DNA from: an uncultured Lachnospiraceae bacterium
Lineage (GTDB): Bacteria > Bacillota > Clostridia > Lachnospirales > Lachnospiraceae
Length of the DNA stretch: 10,726 bases
NCBI GenBank assembly: GCA_934371475.1
Contig: CAKRNX010000070.1
Coordinates: 1 to 10,726 of the forward strand
Reading direction: 5' to 3'
The translations under genes and the position numbers were made by a program. How positions within the stretch are numbered: position 1 is the stretch's first letter; every line of letters starts with the position of its first letter. Positions 6,671 through 10,726 of the stretch are shown piece after piece. A model generated the notes under the pieces. It worked only from the letters and a program-made list of their open reading frames with translations, was not told the DNA's origin and made no database searches.

Positions 6671-7729
6671 CTATTTGATCTTGCGCATAATGTAGTGGTA
6701 CATCATTTGGCTGATCTCCGCCGGATAGTGCGTTCCGTCTATTGTAGTAAATCCTTTCCCTTCCAGATAGGAATATCCTCCGATATATCTGGATCCCATT
6801 GCCGCCTTCAGAGCTTTGTTAAACACCTTTCTCCGCTCGTTTTTCTGGGAACCGGCATCTCCCGGAAGCGCATCCATAAAATAGAAAGAAGCCTTGGGAT
6901 ATTTTTTCATCAGCGCCTTGTAGTAACTGATATAGCAATTGATATTTCCCAGATCGTTGTTTCCAAGCTGAAATACCACCTTGCACTTGGGATACTTTTT
7001 CAGATATTTACAAAGCTGCGGTCCGGCATCAGACTTCAGCCAGCGATATCCCTGTCCGCTCTTTGCAATAAATACGGTATCCTTACTGTTGACTGCCACG
7101 CTCATATCCACAATGCGGGAAGCTCCCACGATAATACACTTGTCCGACGCGGAAATCTGCCGGATGACACCATTCTTATCCAGTTTACGTCCCTGCACAG
7201 TCTTTGCTGAAACTCTGGCTCCGTCAGCACCCACGTAACGGGTACCCACCCAGCTGCTGCGCACCATCTGTCCGGTACGGCAGAAATAATAATATTTTCC
7301 TTTAGACTTGATCCAGCGGTCTCTGACCCTGGCTCCGGCTGCTCCGTAATAGTAGACCTTCGTCCCCTTTTTCAGAAATTTCTTGATATAAATCCGACCC
7401 TGCTGGTCTGCGTAATATTTATTTCCACTCCAGGAAAAGGCACCGGTTTTGACATAGCCTTTTTCGTCAAAACGATAGATTTTGCCATCAATCATGGTCC
7501 AGGCAGACTTTACATACTCTCCGTTTTTCTGGCGATAGCGGTATCTGTTCTTTGTTTTGACCCATTTTCCTTTGGAAATCCTGTTCTGCTTCGCCTGGCT
7601 CACCGCCCGTCCATCTTCTGCAGTCACCTCAGTTCCCAATGCCGTTCCTGCTATCATCAGGCAGAACAATACCATCAGGAAAAACAGATATCCTCTCTTT
7701 CTGATCCTTCCTCTGTATCTTTTTCTCAT
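6671..7729 (-). CDS. Secreted SGNH-hydrolase-like protein with cell-wall-binding repeats
   Basis: This is a probable extracellular esterase or deacetylase-like enzyme of 352 residues. The ATG at 7729 follows AGGGG with 8-base spacing. In-frame GTG (7756) and ATG (7753) starts are less likely because the predicted transcription start is at about 7768, leaving no room for their ribosome site. A strongly basic N-terminus and a hydrophobic stretch at about 14-32 form a signal peptide or anchor. Residues 53-180 hold aromatic, glycine-rich cell-wall-binding repeats (KGKWVKTKNRYRY, KYYADQQGRIY, KYYYFCRTGQM). An SGNH-like domain follows at about 196-350: Ser204 in VGASR, Gly256-Asn258-Asp259 in QLGNND, and Asp331/His334 in DGTH. 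The true substrate, perhaps an O-acetylated wall polymer, is unknown. Confidence 0.85.
   Translation of the reverse strand: MRKRYRGRIRKRGYLFFLMVLFCLMIAGTALGTEVTAEDGRAVSQAKQNRISKGKWVKTKNRYRYRQKNGEYVKSAWTMIDGKIYRFDEKGYVKTGAFSWSGNKYYADQQGRIYIKKFLKKGTKVYYYGAAGARVRDRWIKSKGKYYYFCRTGQMVRSSWVGTRYVGADGARVSAKTVQGRKLDKNGVIRQISASDKCIIVGASRIVDMSVAVNSKDTVFIAKSGQGYRWLKSDAGPQLCKYLKKYPKCKVVFQLGNNDLGNINCYISYYKALMKKYPKASFYFMDALPGDAGSQKNERRKVFNKALKAAMGSRYIGGYSYLEGKGFTTIDGTHYPAEISQMMYHYIMRKIK
7190..7573 (-). repeat. Cell-wall-binding repeat region of SGNH protein
   Basis: This part encodes residues 53-180, with about five degenerate units of roughly 20-25 residues. Each has an aromatic pair or triplet such as YRYR, KYYA, VYYYG or KYYYF, followed by a turn with D/N-G or A-G and then a Trp such as SAW, RWI or SSW. 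This is the pattern of choline-binding-like wall repeats. They probably hold the enzyme at the envelope surface. Confidence 0.75.
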
Positions 7730-7774
7730 AAAAGTAACCCCTATATTTTGCATCACTATCAGTCTTCCTTTTTA

Positions 7775-7803
7775 ACTATACTGTGTTTTGCTTTCTTTTA
7801 CAA
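7775..7803 (-). promoter_or_regulatory. Sigma-A-type promoter of SGNH gene
   Basis: On the minus strand, TTGTAA (7798-7803) is followed after exactly 17 bases by TATAGT (7775-7780). The predicted start is near 7768, leaving a leader of about 39 bases before the ATG at 7729 and placing the AGGGG ribosome site well inside the message. Confidence 0.7.
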
Positions 7804-8175
7804 GGAAGTAATTCTTAACTTTCTGTAAAAGCCCGCCGTCCCCGGCATTATCGGTCCCAACATGGCTGTGGCTGCCGATGCTATCTGCATCGCAATACCG
7901 GTAAACAGACCGCTGCCAGACAGAAGCATCAGGAGTTCAGGAATGCTCCGGCATTTTTGTTCTGCGCAAATAAAAACACCGGTCTGCAAAGATGTATCTC
8001 TCCCGCACCCGGTGTTTTCTTTCTAAGACAGTATCTATTATATCCTGCCTCGGTTCATATTATTTGGGGGATTACAGTACCAAAAATTCACCTGTGCCTC
8101 AACGATAACAGGAGAAAGATCCCGCAATTTCCTCTTTGACCATAAAATACAGCTGTCACATCTTACCGGAAACTT
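7804..8175. other. Gene-free intergenic region between foldase and SGNH genes
   Basis: No convincing gene is present in these 372 bases. The region holds the terminator at 7973-8018. A 63-codon minus-strand frame (7798-7989) has only a TTG start inside the terminator hairpin and overlaps the SGNH promoter's -35 box. A plus-strand frame over about 7830-8025 also stays open without a good start. Neither translation resembles a family I know. The sequence could include remnants of a decayed gene. Confidence 0.5.
7973..8018 (-). terminator. Strong stem-loop terminator after foldase lipoprotein gene
   Basis: AAAACACCGG (7973-7982) and CCGGTGTTTT (8009-8018) form a perfect 10-bp stem around a 26-base loop. 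On the minus strand the second arm ends in a T-run (TTTTTATTT), fitting an intrinsic terminator about 160 bases after the foldase stop codon. The plus strand also carries a T-rich tail (TTTTCTTTCT), so it may work in both directions. The loop is longer than usual. Confidence 0.65.
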
Positions 8176-9810
8176 TTATTTTGCAGATGTTTTGCCTGCT
8201 GTTTTTGTTTCGGCTTTTTTAACCTCTGTTTCTGTCTCGGTCTCAGCTATTTTTTCTGCCTTCTTGGCTGCTTTCTCAGTCTCTGTTTCAGCCACTGTTT
8301 CAGTCGCTGTCTCGGTCTCAGCCGCCTCAGTCACTGCCTCACTCTCGGTTTCGGTTTCTTTTTCCGTCACCGCTTCTGTTTCTGTCTCGGCACCGGTCTC
8401 GCTCTCTGTCTCAGTGGCCGCCTCTGTTGCCGCCTCCGTCTGAGCCTCTGTCTCCAGCATCAGAGACAGGTCAAATGCCAGCTTGCCAAGTTCTTCCTCA
8501 TCGATGGTGAACTCTGCCGCGCTGATCCACTCGTCATACAGTGCGTTGATCGCATCGGTCTTGCGCTGGTTAACGATCTCCGTCTTTTTGTTATCGGTCG
8601 CTTCCTCATTGAATGCATCGTCTACATGCAGTACATAGTAGGAATTGCTGACTTCAATCACCTCATCTACCAGAGTATCATCCTCCAGTCCCTTGGTTGC
8701 ACTGATAATCGCGGAATCCGGATATGTATCGTCATCCCCGAATGTATAGGAGGATGTAGCAATGCTGTCAGACGTCTCTGCAATCTCTGCAGCCGCTGCC
8801 GCAAAATCATCCTGACCCTTTACATCAGCCAGAAATGCCTCCGCCTCTGCTCTTGCCTTCTCTTTGGCTGCCGCCATAGCCGGATCTTCGGTCTCTGTCT
8901 CCGTTTCGGTCTCTGTCTCACTCTCCGCCTCTGTGGAAACCTCGGAACCGCTCTCTGTGGAAGCCTCCGTTACTGCCTCGCTCTCTGTCTCAGCAGCTGT
9001 CTCGGTTTCACTCTCTGTCTCAGCCTTATCTGCCGCACCGGTCTTGGCTGCGGAAGTCTCTGTCAGAGCAGCTTCCGTACCTTTCTCTGTCTCAGTCTCT
9101 GTCTCAGCCTGTGTCTCCGCCGGAAGCTCACTCTCTGTCTCAGATGCCTCGGATCCGGCCTCTGTGGAAACCTCTTCCGTATCCGTCTCAGTCTCGCTCT
9201 CCGCTTCTGTCTCCGCCTCGGTCTGAGCGGTAAATCTCACATAGGAAACCGTTCTCTGCGCTGCTTCCTCATCAGACACCTCTGTATCTACGTCCGCACT
9301 CATCTGCGGCTCCATCTTTTTCTGGATCGTATAAAGAGTCAGGACACGCTCCACATTCTCCTGTGTGGCGTTCATCTTCTCAAGAACCTCTTCGCCGTTG
9401 GCTGCAATAAAATCCTTGGCTGCCTGAGTGATTGCCGCCTTGTCCTCATCGGTCAGCTCCACACCATAATCGCCCATATGTTTTTCTGCCAGCAGCATTT
9501 TCTCCAGAGAAGTCATGATCTCCTGCTTGAATGTCTCTCCGTAGGGAATACCGGAACTTGTCAGGTCAGCGTTCCAGATGTCTGTCCCATAGTAGCTCTT
9601 CAGGAATGTGCCGTAACTGCTCTCAAACTCTGCCTGCTGATAACGCAGAAAGAAATTAGCTACTCCCGCATCTATTTTTTCGCCATCCAGTGTGGCAATT
9701 GTGGCAGACGCATCCGCCCCGCTCTTTGACTTGCTGCATCCGGCCAGTGACGTAACTGCCATACATGCAGTCAATCCCAGAACCAGTCCTCGTTTTAATC
9801 CAGTTCTCAT
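8176..9810 (-). CDS. PrsA/SurA-like peptidyl-prolyl isomerase lipoprotein with Thr/Glu-rich blocks
   Basis: This 544-residue protein is a probable extracytoplasmic foldase. The ATG at 9810 follows GGAGG with 9-base spacing. The frame opens 43 codons earlier, but the promoter lies inside that extension. The lipoprotein signal ends in SLAGC, with Cys25 as lipid anchor. Residues about 36-190 form a SurA-N-like helical domain, with TIATLDGEKID at its start. RTVSYVRFT (about 186-194) resembles the first strand of a parvulin domain. A Glu/Thr/Ser-rich block of about 115 residues follows, then the rest of the parvulin-like domain at about 310-445 (AEAFLADVKGQDDFAAAAAE, SNSYYVLHVDD). A second acidic block of about 90 residues forms the C-terminus. 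The gene follows mfd, as PrsA-like genes do in many Clostridia as I recall. Catalytic competence is uncertain. Confidence 0.85.
   Translation of the reverse strand: MRTGLKRGLVLGLTACMAVTSLAGCSKSKSGADASATIATLDGEKIDAGVANFFLRYQQAEFESSYGTFLKSYYGTDIWNADLTSSGIPYGETFKQEIMTSLEKMLLAEKHMGDYGVELTDEDKAAITQAAKDFIAANGEEVLEKMNATQENVERVLTLYTIQKKMEPQMSADVDTEVSDEEAAQRTVSYVRFTAQTEAETEAESETETDTEEVSTEAGSEASETESELPAETQAETETETEKGTEAALTETSAAKTGAADKAETESETETAAETESEAVTEASTESGSEVSTEAESETETETETETEDPAMAAAKEKARAEAEAFLADVKGQDDFAAAAAEIAETSDSIATSSYTFGDDDTYPDSAIISATKGLEDDTLVDEVIEVSNSYYVLHVDDAFNEEATDNKKTEIVNQRKTDAINALYDEWISAAEFTIDEEELGKLAFDLSLMLETEAQTEAATEAATETESETGAETETEAVTEKETETESEAVTEAAETETATETVAETETEKAAKKAEKIAETETETEVKKAETKTAGKTSAK
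8179..8457 (-). repeat. C-terminal Thr/Glu/Ala-rich repeat block of foldase lipoprotein
   Basis: This encodes the last 90 or so residues, made of TE, SE and AE dipeptides with scattered Val and, near the end, Lys (EKAAKKAEK, VKKAETKTAGK). Codons vary between units, so the repetition is kept at protein level more than at DNA level. The basic end following a strongly acidic stretch could contact wall or membrane polymers, but this is inference. Confidence 0.8.
8886..9228 (-). repeat. Internal Thr/Glu/Ser-rich repeat block of foldase lipoprotein
   Basis: This encodes about 115 residues between the presumed first strand and first helix of the parvulin-like domain. It consists of repeated ETE, ESETE and TEA units, with few hydrophobic residues and almost no Lys. 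The DNA carries degenerate GTCTCTGTCTC-type units on the plus strand, a substrate for slippage, so length may vary between strains. Confidence 0.8.
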
Positions 9811-9834
9811 AACAGTTTTCCTCCGATATCTTCC

Positions 9835-9852
9835 GGTACGCCTTGACGTACC
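9835..9852 (-). promoter_or_regulatory. Hairpin just upstream of foldase ribosome binding site
   Basis: GGTACG (9835-9840) pairs perfectly with CGTACC (9847-9852) around a 6-base loop. In the minus-strand message the hairpin ends about 10 bases before the GGAGG site at 9820-9824. It might influence translation or leader stability. It has no T-run and is not a terminator. Confidence 0.35.
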
Positions 9853-9910
9853 CGCCGCGTCTTTTATCTGTCCTGCACCCGGGCAGTCCCTGACACGCTC
9901 ATTATTTTTT

Positions 9911-9939
9911 ATTATATCCTTTTTCACTTCCGCTGGCAA
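9911..9939 (-). promoter_or_regulatory. Sigma-A-type promoter of foldase lipoprotein gene
   Basis: On the minus strand, TTGCCA (9934-9939) is followed after 17 bases by a perfect TATAAT (9911-9916). The predicted start near 9904 gives a leader of about 95 bases. The promoter lies 28 bases after the mfd stop codon and inside the upstream extension of the open frame, which supports the ATG at 9810 as the real start. The gene can thus be expressed independently of mfd. Confidence 0.75.
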
Positions 9940-9966
9940 TCACTTTTCCCAGACGACACATGTTTT

Positions 9967-10726
9967 TCACATATTTTGCTCCAGGATCTTCATATGATCA
10001 AGAATGTCTCCCACAAGCAGCAGCACATCGTCGTTTTCTCTTCCACCCTTCTTCGGCCTGCTGTAGATAAAATATGGATTGGTGTCTACCGTAAATTTCA
10101 TTCTTCCGCCGTACTCTTTTAGGAATGTATCGATCTTTGCCGCATCAATCATGGCGCGCTCGTACAGCACAATGCGGATCTCATCGCCTTTCTGCGTCAG
10201 CTCTGTCACGTAAATCTGATGTGCCTGCGCTTTCAGCCGCGCAATCGCCAGGAGATTCTGCACGGATCTGGGCGGTTCGCCGAAGCGGTCCATCAGCTCT
10301 TCCATCATGTCATCGTACTCTTCCTCGCCGGAAATCGCCGCAATCCGCTTGTAAATATCCATCTTCTGCCCCTCATTGCGGATGTAACGGTCCGGAATAA
10401 AGGCATCCACATCGAGGTCAATCGCTGTCTCATATCCCTCTTTCAGCGTGGACTCTCCCCTGATCTCCTTCACAGACTCGTTGAGCAGCTTGCAGTATAG
10501 ATCGTATCCCACAGCTTCCATGTGGCCGTGCTGTTCACTTCCCAGCAGATTGCCCGCGCCGCGGATCTCGAGATCCCGCATCGCAATCTTAAATCCGCTT
10601 CCAAGCTCCGTAAATTCCCGGATCGCAGACAGACGTTTCTCCGCGATCTCTTTAAGCATCTTGTTTCTGCGGTACATCAGGAACGCGTAGGAGGTACGAT
10701 TTGAACGCCCTACCCTGCCGCGCAGC
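9967..10726 (-). CDS. mfd: Transcription-repair coupling factor Mfd, C-terminal part (5' end outside window)
   Basis: Mfd is a large DNA translocase that removes RNA polymerase stalled at DNA damage and recruits the UvrA nucleotide-excision machinery. About 252 C-terminal residues are visible of a protein normally about 1,150 long. The window opens at helicase motif VI (LRGRVGRSNRTSYAFLMY), followed by the translocation segment with RDLEIRGAGNLLGSEQHGH. The C-terminal regulatory domain follows (DLDVDAFIPDRYI, YKRIAAI, LMDRFGEPP), which holds the protein in an autoinhibited form in the resting state. The frame is open to the window edge, so the ATG at 10677 is internal and not a start. The TGA stop at 9967-9969 is followed 28 bases later by the foldase promoter. 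Confidence 0.97.
   Translation of the reverse strand, partial: LRGRVGRSNRTSYAFLMYRRNKMLKEIAEKRLSAIREFTELGSGFKIAMRDLEIRGAGNLLGSEQHGHMEAVGYDLYCKLLNESVKEIRGESTLKEGYETAIDLDVDAFIPDRYIRNEGQKMDIYKRIAAISGEEEYDDMMEELMDRFGEPPRSVQNLLAIARLKAQAHQIYVTELTQKGDEIRIVLYERAMIDAAKIDTFLKEYGGRMKFTVDTNPYFIYSRPKKGGRENDDVLLLVGDILDHMKILEQNM

Noticed and set aside
7798..7989. Minus-strand 63-codon frame in the intergenic region
   Set aside because: It starts with TTG inside the terminator hairpin, overlaps the SGNH promoter -35 box, and matches no family I recognise.
8864..9226. Plus-strand frame encoding Ser/Val-rich repeats
   Set aside because: SVSVSV repeats are simply the reverse complement of the Thr/Glu codon block. 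A similar frame at 8192-8443 has the same origin.
8179..9228. Repeat blocks as a CRISPR or non-coding satellite
   Set aside because: The units are degenerate and keep the reading frame of one lipoprotein, with codon-level variation and no regular spacers.
8626..9729. Long plus-strand open frame of 367 codons opposite the foldase gene
   Set aside because: It is the antisense shadow of a coherent lipoprotein gene. Its translation is an abnormal Cys/Leu/Arg-rich sequence with no ribosome site, produced by the repeat codons.
10522..10726. Possible start of a separate gene at the ATG near 10677
   Set aside because: The frame stays open upstream and encodes the Mfd helicase motif VI, so this Met is internal to Mfd.
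1..10726. Defence island, mobile element, CRISPR or biosynthetic cluster
   Set aside because: No transposase, integrase, spaced direct repeats, attachment sites, nuclease or synthase motifs were seen. All recognisable genes are ordinary envelope or housekeeping functions on one strand.

Overview
This window most likely comes from a Gram-positive Firmicute of the Clostridia, probably a Lachnospiraceae-type gut anaerobe. This is inferred from strong GGAGG-type ribosome sites, consensus housekeeping promoters, an Mfd gene followed by a PrsA-like lipoprotein, KxYYY-type cell-wall-binding repeats, a YibE/F protein, and Thr/Glu-rich linkers in secreted lipoproteins. No RNA gene or marker allows a species call.

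Every supported gene is on the minus strand, so transcription runs from high to low coordinates. In that order: the 3' end of mfd (9967-10726, cut by the window edge); a PrsA/SurA-like foldase lipoprotein with its own promoter (8176-9810); a gene-free stretch with a strong stem-loop terminator (7804-8175); a secreted SGNH-fold esterase-like protein with cell-wall-binding repeats and a near-consensus promoter (6671-7729); a MscS-family mechanosensitive channel (5528-6436) followed by a terminator; a secreted PhoA-type alkaline phosphatase (3727-5259) followed by two stem-loops; a YibE/F membrane protein (2313-3461); and a polar amino acid ABC importer operon of binding lipoprotein, permease and ATPase (1240-2196, 408-1058, 1-395, the last cut by the window edge).

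The common theme is the cell envelope: extracytoplasmic folding, wall-associated hydrolysis, osmotic safety, phosphate scavenging and amino acid uptake. Promoters and terminators divide the region into several independent units, and I see no evidence that it forms one pathway. The importer looks like a true operon: one strong promoter, a stem-loop after the binding-protein gene that could favour its expression over the membrane parts, and tight permease-ATPase spacing.

I found no mobile element, CRISPR array, phage gene, tRNA or rRNA, and no strong case for a new defence or biosynthetic system. The best second looks are the long Thr/Glu/Ser-rich block that appears to be inserted inside the parvulin-like domain of the foldase lipoprotein, the second acidic block at its C-terminus, and several inverted repeats in leaders and intergenic regions.
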